This document shows positions 1-5,834 of a stretch of DNA of 5,834 nt, in pieces; position 1 is the stretch's first letter; each line of letters starts with the position of its first letter. The notes below the pieces were generated by a model, which saw only the letters and a program-made list of their open reading frames with translations, was not told the DNA's origin and made no database searches. Source of the DNA: an uncultured bacterium (GTDB lineage: Bacteria; Acidobacteriota; UBA890); assembly GCA_937922775.1 (NCBI GenBank), contig CALAKE010000588.1:1-5834 (forward strand), given 5' to 3'. A program made the position numbers and the translations under genes.

Positions 1-1
1 G

Positions 2-694
2 AAAATGAGGCAGCACCTGCCAGCAGATAGTCCATTCCGGACGTTCCTGATCGTGCCAATCAAACGCGCGGGCAGCGTTCTCGGAGTGCTCTACTTCCGC
101 GACGCGCAGCCGAACCGGCGTTTCACTGAGGACCATATCGAGTTCTGCGAGCAAGCGGCCCAGATGATTGCTGGCTTCGTCCACGAGCACAATCTGCTCA
201 GCCAAATCCAGTCACGGCAGCAGAAAGACGCTCTGACTGGATTGCTCACCTACGAGGCCTTCCTGAAGCAAGCTACCGAACTGGTCGGCGACGCCGCTTC
301 CACCCAGCTCACTCTGGCCATCGTCGACATTGATAACCTCCGGGAGGTCAATAGGGAGTGGGGGCATAGCGCCGGCAACTACACGATCGCGCGAGTCGGC
401 CAGCAGCTTGTCGATTCTCTGGAAGATGCGGAGGCAGTTTGTCGCTACGGCGGCGACGAGTTCCTTGCGTTGGTCAAGGCGCCGAAGGCGACCGTGGAGC
501 TGCGGCTGCAGAACGATTTCCTGAACAAGCTCCAGGAGGATAGCGCCGACCTGCCAAGAAGCCCGCGAGCCTCGGTGGGAGTCGCCGGGTATCCGGAGGA
601 CGGTAAAAACGCCGAGATCGTTCTCGAGGCCGCTGAGCAGGCCTTGAGGCGCGCCAAGACCGAGGGCGGACACCGCGTCAGCCTGGCTCAATAG
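2..694 (+). CDS. GAF-GGDEF signalling protein (diguanylate cyclase-like), 5' partial
   Basis: The reading frame is open to the left edge, so the 5' end is missing; the ATG at 5 is probably internal. Numbering from that Met, residues 10-65 look like the second half of a GAF sensor domain (FLIVPIKRAGSVLGVLYFRD, then a helix). A helical linker leads into a GGDEF domain at about 73-229. Visible motifs are DALTGL (75-80), the metal-site DID (108-110), GHSAGN (120-125), RYGGDEF (147-153) and SVGVAGYPEDG (190-200). GGDEF domains condense two GTP into cyclic di-GMP. Three positions are unusual by comparison with PleD: the guanine-contacting Asp of GHxxGD is Asn125, the allosteric RxxD I-site reads EDAE (140-143), and the phosphate-contacting Arg of the AKxxGR motif is Gly222. 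The Asn equivalent to PleD N335 is kept (N116), as is the AK lysine (K218). The domain family is certain; catalysis and product are not. Confidence 0.92.
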   Translation, partial: KMRQHLPADSPFRTFLIVPIKRAGSVLGVLYFRDAQPNRRFTEDHIEFCEQAAQMIAGFVHEHNLLSQIQSRQQKDALTGLLTYEAFLKQATELVGDAASTQLTLAIVDIDNLREVNREWGHSAGNYTIARVGQQLVDSLEDAEAVCRYGGDEFLALVKAPKATVELRLQNDFLNKLQEDSADLPRSPRASVGVAGYPEDGKNAEIVLEAAEQALRRAKTEGGHRVSLAQ

Positions 695-713
695 CATCGC
701 GACGCCGTTGCCC

Positions 714-741
714 TTCCCCCCGTTCTGGTCTACGTTCTAAT
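714..741 (+). promoter_or_regulatory. possible sigma70-type promoter for the iron-sulfur gene
   Basis: TCTAAT at 736-741 matches the -10 consensus at 5 of 6 positions. The best -35 candidate, TTCCCC at 714-719 with a 16-bp spacer, is weak. Transcription from here would start near 748 and give a leader of about 33 nt before the ATG at 781. I see no terminator between the GGDEF gene and this point, so read-through from upstream is equally possible. Confidence 0.25.
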
Positions 742-768
742 CAGACATACAAGACCGATTTCGGGCGT

Positions 769-775
769 GAGGGGG
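769..775 (+). promoter_or_regulatory. ribosome binding site of the iron-sulfur gene
   Basis: A purine tract, GAGGGGG, ends 5 nt before the ATG at 781. This is good Shine-Dalgarno spacing and supports that start codon. Confidence 0.6.
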
Positions 776-780
776 CACCG

Positions 781-1887
781 ATGTCAGGGACAACTACCAG
801 CGAACACGAGAGATCCCCGAAGAAACGGCGATTCTCGTTCAGGAAGCCTTCCACTCGTGCCTTCATGGACGAGGCAAGGAAGATAGAGGGCTACTCGTAC
901 GCCGACAGGATGCACGGGTATTTCTACGGTCGTTGGCCTTATCTATACATCGGTGTGGGCACCGGCGAGCATCGACTCACCAAGCTATTGTTACCCGTGT
1001 TCGCGTTCTTCCTCGGCCGCGCCCATAGGCCCGCCCAGGAGGGCAACCGGACCGCGGCAGAGCAGTCTGGGCCTCAGCCATCCGGGACCGAGGAGGGGCC
1101 TCTCGAGCCCAATGCCGCCAGAGAGGTCGTGGAGAGCCTCGGCAAGCCCATGCGCGAGATGATCGCCGACGGCTACCACGGCAAGGTCGTTCGCTTCGAC
1201 GCGGCCCGCCAGCTCGTCACGCTCAATAAAGACATTTCCGTCAAGTGTCCCGAACAAGTGATCCCCTACCCGCGCGCCCGCGACATCATCATGCGCAATC
1301 CGGATCATATCGTCGCGCTCGATTGTCCTTGCCGGTCCGTCCGCGACAATCCCTGCAAGCCGGTCGATGTTTGCCTCGTCGTGGGCGAGCCGTTCGCCAG
1401 CTTCATCGTCGAGCATATTCCGGATCGGGCCCGACGGATCACTCAGGACAAGGCGGCCGAGATACTGCGCGAAGAGAGTGAACGTGGCCACGTGCATCAT
1501 GCTTTCTTCAAGGACGCCATGCTCGAGCGCTTCTACGCTATCTGCAATTGCTGCTCATGCTGCTGCGGCGCGCTGCAGGCCTACGACCACGGCACCCCGC
1601 TGCTCGCACCTTCCGGTTACGTCAGCCAGATCAGTGCCGACGATTGCATCGCCTGCGAGACTTGCGTCGAGGCCTGTCAGTTCGGCGCGATCTCGATGGT
1701 CGACGGCAACGGCTCAGGAGAGGGCTGGGCCGTGGTCGACTACGAGCTCTGTATGGGATGTGGTGTCTGCGCCAGTCATTGCGAGTGGGAAGCGGCCGCT
1801 CTGGTGCGCGATCCCGCAAAGGGTGACCCGCTCGAGATTCATGAGCTGATAGCTCAGTCCGAGCCCGAACAGTCGGCGAGGAGCTAG
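781..1887 (+). CDS. Cysteine-rich iron-sulfur protein with two C-terminal 4Fe-4S ferredoxin motifs
   Basis: This is probably an electron-transfer or redox protein; the substrate and partner are unknown. Of 368 residues, 19 are Cys. The C-terminus has two CxxCxxCxxxC motifs (C289/292/295/299 and C324/327/330/334), each expected to bind one 4Fe-4S cluster. The usual Pro after the fourth Cys is Gln in the first and Glu in the second. Upstream are two further groups: CPCR...C.....C (182, 184, 192, 198) and a dense CNCCSCCCG (255-263), with a lone C156. The stretch at 131-280 (YHGKVVRFD, DCPCR, VDVCLVVGEPFASF, GHVHHAFFKDAMLERFYAICNCC) is a block I recognise from uncharacterised 4Fe-4S proteins of anaerobic and environmental bacteria. 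Residues 52-80 are aromatic and hydrophobic (WPYLYIGVG, LLLPVFAFFLG) and may touch the membrane. Residues 81-110 look like a flexible, low-complexity linker. There is no signal peptide, so it is predicted cytoplasmic. It stands apart from its neighbours by 86 and 128 bp. Confidence 0.88.
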   Translation: MSGTTTSEHERSPKKRRFSFRKPSTRAFMDEARKIEGYSYADRMHGYFYGRWPYLYIGVGTGEHRLTKLLLPVFAFFLGRAHRPAQEGNRTAAEQSGPQPSGTEEGPLEPNAAREVVESLGKPMREMIADGYHGKVVRFDAARQLVTLNKDISVKCPEQVIPYPRARDIIMRNPDHIVALDCPCRSVRDNPCKPVDVCLVVGEPFASFIVEHIPDRARRITQDKAAEILREESERGHVHHAFFKDAMLERFYAICNCCSCCCGALQAYDHGTPLLAPSGYVSQISADDCIACETCVEACQFGAISMVDGNGSGEGWAVVDYELCMGCGVCASHCEWEAAALVRDPAKGDPLEIHELIAQSEPEQSARS

Positions 1888-1899
1888 CGGGTCGTGCGG

Positions 1900-1915
1900 G
1901 CCGGATTTTACCGGC
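1900..1915 (+). other. short hairpin just downstream of the iron-sulfur gene
   Basis: GCCGG-ATTTTA-CCGGC forms a perfect 5-bp GC stem with a 6-nt loop, 12 nt after the stop codon. No T-run follows, so it is not a classical terminator. It could be a transcript-end stabiliser or chance in GC-rich DNA. Confidence 0.25.
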
Positions 1916-1980
1916 GAACGTCTTCTGAGCCCACCTGACCACCGGGCTGTCCTCCGCTCACCGCCCGGCACGGTTTGGCT

Positions 1981-2001
1981 TCGGGCAAATCGCCCGGGTT
2001 T
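1981..2001 (+). terminator. weak candidate terminator or palindromic operator in the 1888-2015 spacer
   Basis: CGGGC (1982-1986) pairs with GCCCG (1992-1996) across a 5-nt loop, and two T:G wobble pairs can extend the stem. Only TTT follows (1999-2001). It is a poor intrinsic terminator for the iron-sulfur gene. The palindrome also lies between the possible -35 region and the TACAAT box of the next gene, so a repressor-binding role is equally possible. Confidence 0.25.
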
Positions 2002-2002
2002 G

Positions 2003-2008
2003 TACAAT
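2003..2008 (+). promoter_or_regulatory. -10-like box upstream of the secreted-protein gene
   Basis: TACAAT matches the -10 consensus at 5 of 6 positions; no convincing -35 hexamer lies 16-18 bp upstream. The box ends 7 nt before the ATG at 2016. Transcription would therefore begin at or next to that codon, giving a leaderless mRNA if 2016 is the start, or a leader of about 49 nt if translation starts at 2064. Confidence 0.35.
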
Positions 2009-2015
2009 CGGTTCG

Positions 2016-3104
2016 ATGAGGAAACAGAGATGCCCTCTCGGCGGGACAGCCACTGTGAGGCCCATGAGGGCACCGGCCCTCGCGAGGATGATCCGGCGTG
2101 GGGCAACCGTCGCGGGGCTCATCCCGCTGATTGTCGCGCTGCCATCGGGAGAGGCCTCGCAGGGCGTGGGGACGGATTCCGTCCAGGCAGCGCCCTCAGC
2201 GGCCGGCTGCCAGATCCTGCCTGAGGATGATATCTGGAACGTACCGGTCGACACGCTGCCGTTGGACCCGAGGTCTTCGTCGTATATCAACACCATCGGT
2301 GCCGGAGAGTACGTCCACGCTGACTTCGGCTCGGGCGAGTGGCCGCCCGGCTCTGGCGCACCCATCGGTATTCCGTTTACCGATGTGCCCGGCGACCAAA
2401 CCAAGGTCCCGGTGAGCTTCGCTTACGCCAGCGAGAGCGATCCGGGACCGTACCCCATACCCCCCGGCGCACCTATCGAGGGTGGACCGGCCGGCACCGG
2501 CGATCGACACGTTTTGGTCATCGACCGGGACAACTGCGTGCTGTACGAGCTGTTCGATGCCTGGCCTCAGCCGGACGGGAGTTGGACGGCCGGTTCGGGA
2601 GCCATCTTCGACCTCGGCTCGAGCGACCTTCGGCCCGACGGTTGGACCTCGGCTGACGCCGCCGGCCTACCCATCCTCCCTGGCCTCGTGCGCTACGAGG
2701 AGGTGGCTGCCGGCGAGATCAACCACGCGGTTCGCGTCACGGCGCCACAGACGCGCCGGGCCTACGTATGGCCCGGGCGCCATTTTGCCTCTGCACTCAC
2801 CGGGCCGCAGTACCCGCCAATGGGGCAGCGCTTTCGCCTAAAGAGAGGATTCAATACCTCAGGCTTCTCGGCAGAGGTTCAGGTGATCCTGGCAGCCCTC
2901 AAGAAGTACGGCATGATACTGGCCGATAATGGATCCTCCTGGTTCATCTCGGGCGCTCCTCATGCGAGCTGGGACAACAGTGTCTTGCACGAGCTACATC
3001 AGGTGTTCGGCTCAGACTTCGAGGCGGTTGCAGGCGAGGCGCTCATGCTGACGCCCGACTCCGGACGCGCGATGCTCGACCGACTGTTGCTTTTCAACAG
3101 CTAG
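2016..3104 (+). CDS. Predicted secreted protein of a conserved uncharacterised family
   Basis: The function is unknown. With the ATG at 2016 the product has 362 residues. The in-frame ATG at 2064 (Met17) gives a more typical signal peptide: positive residues (RAPALARMIRR), a hydrophobic core (VAGLIPLIVAL, 32-42) and a small-residue end near GEA (45-47). It has GAGG 3 nt upstream, whereas 2016 has no ribosome site. The mature part is one globular domain, about 65-340. Likely conserved blocks are EDDIWNVPVDTLP (70-82), ADFGSG (102-107), SESDPGPYPIPPGAPIEGG (139-157), GDRHVLVIDRDNCVLYELFDA (162-182), GWTSADAAGLPILPGLVRYEE (209-229), INHAVR (235-240), YVWPGRHF (250-257) and MILADNGSSWFISG (300-313). 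Repeated His/Asp/Glu positions (H165, D170, D172, E178, H237, H256) could form an active or metal site, but that is inference. C65 and C174 could form a disulfide. I recognise close relatives as hypothetical proteins in several soil phyla. There is no lipobox or cell-wall anchor. Confidence 0.85.
   Translation: MRKQRCPLGGTATVRPMRAPALARMIRRGATVAGLIPLIVALPSGEASQGVGTDSVQAAPSAAGCQILPEDDIWNVPVDTLPLDPRSSSYINTIGAGEYVHADFGSGEWPPGSGAPIGIPFTDVPGDQTKVPVSFAYASESDPGPYPIPPGAPIEGGPAGTGDRHVLVIDRDNCVLYELFDAWPQPDGSWTAGSGAIFDLGSSDLRPDGWTSADAAGLPILPGLVRYEEVAAGEINHAVRVTAPQTRRAYVWPGRHFASALTGPQYPPMGQRFRLKRGFNTSGFSAEVQVILAALKKYGMILADNGSSWFISGAPHASWDNSVLHELHQVFGSDFEAVAGEALMLTPDSGRAMLDRLLLFNS
3084..3100 (+). other. 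hairpin at the 3' end of the secreted-protein gene
   Basis: CTGTTG-CTTTT-CAACAG is a perfect 6-bp stem with a 5-nt loop, ending 1 nt before the TAG stop. Neither strand has a T-tract after it. The convergent genes are only 16 bp apart, so it may still help end transcription from one side, but it is not a standard intrinsic terminator. Confidence 0.3.
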
Positions 3105-3120
3105 AGTCAAGAAGTCAGGG

Positions 3121-4512
3121 CTAGAGGACGTCCAGAGGCTCCACCCCGACCTTTTCGGGATCAGCGATCCCGGTGATCTGCCTTTCCGGCCCACTCTGTA
3201 ACAGATCCAGGTGCTCGGGCGGATCGATCAGCCGACCTTCTGCAGACTTCACCAACATGACGTGGGGCCTCTTGGGATCATCGGGGTTGGTAGCGTAGGC
3301 GATCGCCGCCGAACCGTCCGCGAGTTCCAGCGACGTGCCCGGCGGGTAGTACCCCATCATTCGGAGAAAGCCCATGAACAGGTCTGGGTCGAACAGCCGG
3401 CCGACGTCCTCTTCCATGATGTTCATAGTCTTGTCGGGCGCCAGGCCTTCACGGTAGGGTCGCTCGGATCGCAGAGCGTCGTAGACATCCGCAATGCAGA
3501 CGATCTCCGAGGCGAGGTGGGGCCGCCAGTCGGGGTCGTCGCGGAGGTCGTCATGATAGGCAAGGTGATGCTCGTATGACACTACCGGGGCCAGATCTCC
3601 GATCCCTGGAGTAGAGGTGAGCATCCTGGCGCCGTCCCGACCGTGGCGGTGAACAATCACCCATTCCTCGTCGTCGAGCTTTCCGGGTTTGTGCAGGATC
3701 TCGAGGGGAATGAGCTCCTTGCCTACATCATGAAGCAGCGCTGCAACGCCAATATCGTGAAGATGATCGGGGGGGAAATCCAGGCTAGTGGCGATGGCCA
3801 CAGTGATCATGGCGACGTTGACCGAATGAGTGTATGAGTAGTCGTCGTGGCTCTTGAGAGCCTGCACGGCGAGTAGAGGTCGCGTCTCCGTGACCGCCAG
3901 CTCTACCAGCTCACGGGCGAAGTCCTTGGCTTCCTCGACATCGGCGATCGTGCCATCGGCTCTCACCCTGCCGCGGATGGACTGTACCAATCGAAGTCCG
4001 GTGCTGTAGGCCTCCCAGGTGCGGAACAGGCTCTCGGGATCAGTGGTGCCCCCGGCGCCGAGCTTGATCATGCTGGCGACGATGTGAGTGATGCCCTCAG
4101 CGGGAATCACCTCGCTCAGGCCACCCATCGCCCAGAGCTGGTCGGGTGAGAGCAGCAGGAGGTTTAGAAATTTGCGTGTTTCCCACTCCTCCAATCCGGC
4201 TGTGAACTCGAGCTTCTGCACACCAGCAGCTTTCAGCAGCTTCGCCAGCTCCTCGAGCAGCTCAGCATCGATAGGGATCTGGATACTGCCGAAGAGGAAC
4301 TCCGTCGGGGCCACCGCAAGCTGGATCTTCCCTCTGCGCTGGAGCTGCTCCGAAAGCTGACCGTAGAGCTCCTTGAATCCCTGCTCAACATGCGGGTGTC
4401 GGGGTGGGTAGATCTGCAAGAACTGAGCCGCAGCCAACAGCTTCGCGGCGATGGCTTGGAACTCCTCGCGCGTGCCGGGCGACCTGCCGCCAGTACGGTC
4501 CTGAGTGCTCAC
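3121..4512 (-). CDS. HD-GYP-type phosphohydrolase lacking the GYP motif
   Basis: The 463-residue product has an HD metal-dependent phosphohydrolase domain at about 215-430, of the type that hydrolyses cyclic dinucleotides. The metal-site residues are all visible: H229 (YTHSVNVA), H261-D262 with K265 (HDVGK), H290 (HGRDGA), H315-H316 (YEHH) and D342 (IADVYDALRSERPYR). The C-terminal segment PGTSLELADG (391-400) with RPHVMLV is also typical of HD-GYP proteins. Where the family normally has HHE..DGSGYP, this protein reads HHLAYHDDLRDDPDWR (315-330), so GYP is absent. The N-terminal 150 residues form a helical domain, with LQIYPPRHPHVEQG (32-45), that I know from other HD-domain proteins and whose role is unclear. 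No membrane segments are present. Translation starts at a GTG (4510-4512) that overlaps the upstream HEAT gene's TGA. The domain is certain; the substrate is not. Confidence 0.9.
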   Translation of the reverse strand: MSTQDRTGGRSPGTREEFQAIAAKLLAAAQFLQIYPPRHPHVEQGFKELYGQLSEQLQRRGKIQLAVAPTEFLFGSIQIPIDAELLEELAKLLKAAGVQKLEFTAGLEEWETRKFLNLLLLSPDQLWAMGGLSEVIPAEGITHIVASMIKLGAGGTTDPESLFRTWEAYSTGLRLVQSIRGRVRADGTIADVEEAKDFARELVELAVTETRPLLAVQALKSHDDYSYTHSVNVAMITVAIATSLDFPPDHLHDIGVAALLHDVGKELIPLEILHKPGKLDDEEWVIVHRHGRDGARMLTSTPGIGDLAPVVSYEHHLAYHDDLRDDPDWRPHLASEIVCIADVYDALRSERPYREGLAPDKTMNIMEEDVGRLFDPDLFMGFLRMMGYYPPGTSLELADGSAAIAYATNPDDPKRPHVMLVKSAEGRLIDPPEHLDLLQSGPERQITGIADPEKVGVEPLDVL

Positions 4513-4522
4513 GTCTGTCTCC
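4509..4522 (-). promoter_or_regulatory. translational coupling site: GTGA overlap with Shine-Dalgarno
   Basis: Read on the minus strand, GGAG (4519-4522) lies 6 nt before the GTG start (4512-4510) of the HD gene. The TGA stop of the HEAT gene (4511-4509) overlaps that start by one frame shift, forming GTGA. This fixes the HD gene start and implies that the two proteins are made from one mRNA at linked levels. Confidence 0.75.
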
Positions 4523-5834
4523 GGAAGAAACTTGTCCGCTCGGTATCCAGACCACGAAGTTGTGGCAGATCGGGCGATAGGCCCACTTCCGCCCCTGACA
4601 GTTCAGCGACAGCCCATTCCGCTGCCTCGCGCACGGGTTGGCGACGCTTCTTGAACAGCCGCGGCCGCTTCTTGGAAATCCGTTGCAGTGCCGGAAGAGC
4701 AGCCTGGTCTCCGATCTTGCCCAAGGCAATGGCGGCGGTTCGAATCATATCGGTATTCTGCCCCCGCCAGTTTGATAGGCGAAGCAACTCCTCCAGCCTC
4801 TCTCTGCCCCCACCTCTACCTGAAAACCCGAGCATGCTGATTGCGAGTAACCTTACCTCGCGGTCGGAATCGTGTGTCGCCTTGATCAACAGGTCGGCAA
4901 CCGCCTCGTCTTCCATCCTCATGAGGGCAAATAAGGTCTCGGTTCGCACCCTCTCGTCCTCGTGCGTAAGCGTGGATTCGAGATGGGGAATGAAGCGCGA
5001 GTCGCCGACCTCCCCGATGATGAGCACGAGGTTTCGCACAAAGTACCACCGCTCGTCGGTGAGATTGTCTTTCACCTCATCGAGGACATCGGCCCCCATG
5101 GCGGCCAGCATTTGCACCAAACGCTGCCTGAGGCGCCGGCTTTCCTCCTTCGCCAGGGTCTCGAGCAGGCCGGCGATGATCCCGCTCCCCCCCAGCCTCA
5201 AAAGACTGCCGATTGCTTCCGCATCCTCTTCAGCCCGGCTGAATGAGTCACGCACGAGACTGCGGAGCGTCTCCTGATCGTAGAACTCAGTGAAGATCTC
5301 CCTGGCCTTCTCGCGCTGCCCCTTAGTCTTGCCACTCCCTTCGTCAGCATGCTCTTTGAAGGCTCGTAAGACTCTCTCTGCCAGCACGAACTGCCGCTGA
5401 CTGAGAATTTCGGCGAGTACCGCGGTCAGATTGTCGGCCGCCTTGACATAACCTTCATCCTCGTCCTCCTCATCCAGGACGGCCAGCATGACCCGGCACT
5501 TCCGCTGGAAGATTTCGAGTGAGGAGAACTCCGACATCCGAGGAGTAATCCGCTCCAGAGGCCACAAGTCTGTGGGTACCGTGTTGAGACTCACATGTGC
5601 CAGGGTCGCCTCATAATCGCTCGAGAGAAACCGCTGCGGCACATCGCCCCGCAACGCATCGGTGAGCCGGGGCCACTCCTCGAGCCATCCTTCACCGCTG
5701 CCGAAGCTGGCAACCTCCTGATCCAGGAACTCGCGGACCCCGGCGGCGAGCTCATCTCGGTCATCGCGGCCCTTCAGGAGACGGTCGAACAATCCATACA
5801 GACGAGGTGTCGCCTCATCGTTCGTCTTGAGGGT
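4509..5834 (-). CDS. HEAT-repeat protein, 5' partial
   Basis: The frame has no stop up to the right edge. The first usable start inside is a TTG at 5792-5790 with no ribosome site before it. The 14 codons upstream (TLKTNDEATPRLYG) read as ordinary protein, so the true start is probably outside the window. Numbering from the TTG, residues 1-215 are mostly helical with an acidic patch, DEEDEDEG (107-114). Residues 216-398 carry about five HEAT-like helical pairs, for example RWYFVRNLVLIIGEVGD (248-264), DERVRTETLFALMRMED (279-295), DREVRLLAISMLGFSG (310-325) and MIRTAAIALGKIGDQAALPAL (349-369). A basic segment, KKRPRLFKKRRQPVREAA, follows at 374-391. HEAT arrays are protein-binding scaffolds, and no catalytic motif is visible. 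Overlap with the HD phosphohydrolase gene suggests that the two proteins act together. There is no signal peptide or membrane segment in the visible part. Confidence 0.85.
   Translation of the reverse strand, partial: TLKTNDEATPRLYGLFDRLLKGRDDRDELAAGVREFLDQEVASFGSGEGWLEEWPRLTDALRGDVPQRFLSSDYEATLAHVSLNTVPTDLWPLERITPRMSEFSSLEIFQRKCRVMLAVLDEEDEDEGYVKAADNLTAVLAEILSQRQFVLAERVLRAFKEHADEGSGKTKGQREKAREIFTEFYDQETLRSLVRDSFSRAEEDAEAIGSLLRLGGSGIIAGLLETLAKEESRRLRQRLVQMLAAMGADVLDEVKDNLTDERWYFVRNLVLIIGEVGDSRFIPHLESTLTHEDERVRTETLFALMRMEDEAVADLLIKATHDSDREVRLLAISMLGFSGRGGGRERLEELLRLSNWRGQNTDMIRTAAIALGKIGDQAALPALQRISKKRPRLFKKRRQPVREAAEWAVAELSGAEVGLSPDLPQLRGLDTERTSFFRRQT

Noticed and set aside
212..697. 161-codon minus-strand open frame over the GGDEF domain
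   Set aside because: It is antisense to an intact GGDEF coding region and has no motif of its own.
991..1500. 169-codon minus-strand open frame inside the iron-sulfur gene
   Set aside because: The opposite strand carries the well-supported cysteine-motif protein. This frame has no recognisable domain or ribosome site.
3126..3133. Palindrome GGACGTCC between the convergent genes
   Set aside because: It is an 8-bp palindrome within the last codons of the HD gene, is expected often by chance, and has no partner sites or T-tract.
4390..5277. 295-codon plus-strand open frame opposite the HEAT and HD genes
   Set aside because: Its product is Ser/Arg-rich low-quality sequence with no domain, and it lies wholly antisense to two clearly coding frames. 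It is a GC-driven shadow.
1..5834. Mobile element, CRISPR array, tRNA or toxin-antitoxin locus
   Set aside because: I saw no transposase or integrase motifs, regularly spaced direct repeats, cloverleaf-like sequence or pair of small overlapping genes; base composition looks even across the window.

Overview
The window holds five protein genes. It is GC-rich and looks like the chromosome of a free-living, environmental bacterium. Cyclic-dinucleotide signalling proteins, a cysteine-rich iron-sulfur protein and HEAT-repeat proteins together fit groups such as Deltaproteobacteria (in the old sense) or Acidobacteriota. No ribosomal or other reliable marker is present, so this placement is an inference. 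I see no tRNA, rRNA, transposase, CRISPR array, integrase or attachment site.

Layout. Positions 2-694 (+) are the 3' part of a GAF-GGDEF signalling gene whose 5' end lies outside the window. Positions 781-1887 (+) encode a 368-residue iron-sulfur protein with 19 cysteines, including two C-terminal 4Fe-4S ferredoxin motifs. Positions 1888-2015 are a spacer with short alternating inverted repeats and a -10-like box. Positions 2016-3104 (+) encode a predicted secreted protein of a family I know only as conserved and uncharacterised. Only 16 bp later, and facing it, come two minus-strand genes. These are a HEAT-repeat protein (4509-5834, open at the right edge) and, downstream in the same operon, an HD-GYP-type phosphohydrolase (3121-4512). 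Their stop and start codons overlap in a GTGA.

How they may work together. The GGDEF protein resembles an enzyme that makes a cyclic dinucleotide, and the HD-domain protein one that breaks it down, but both depart from the textbook sequences. The GGDEF domain keeps its signature but has Asn where canonical diguanylate cyclases have the guanine-contacting Asp of GHxxGD, and it has no I-site. The HD domain keeps all of its metal-binding residues but has lost the GYP motif. The two genes are in different transcription units, so a functional link is only a hypothesis. The HEAT-repeat protein is a plausible scaffold or partner for the HD protein, because the two are translationally coupled. The iron-sulfur protein and the secreted protein have no evident link to the signalling genes.

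Nothing here amounts to an obviously new multi-gene system. The most promising leads are the altered nucleotide-specificity position in the GGDEF domain, the HEAT/HD-without-GYP pair, and the extra cysteine clusters of the iron-sulfur protein.
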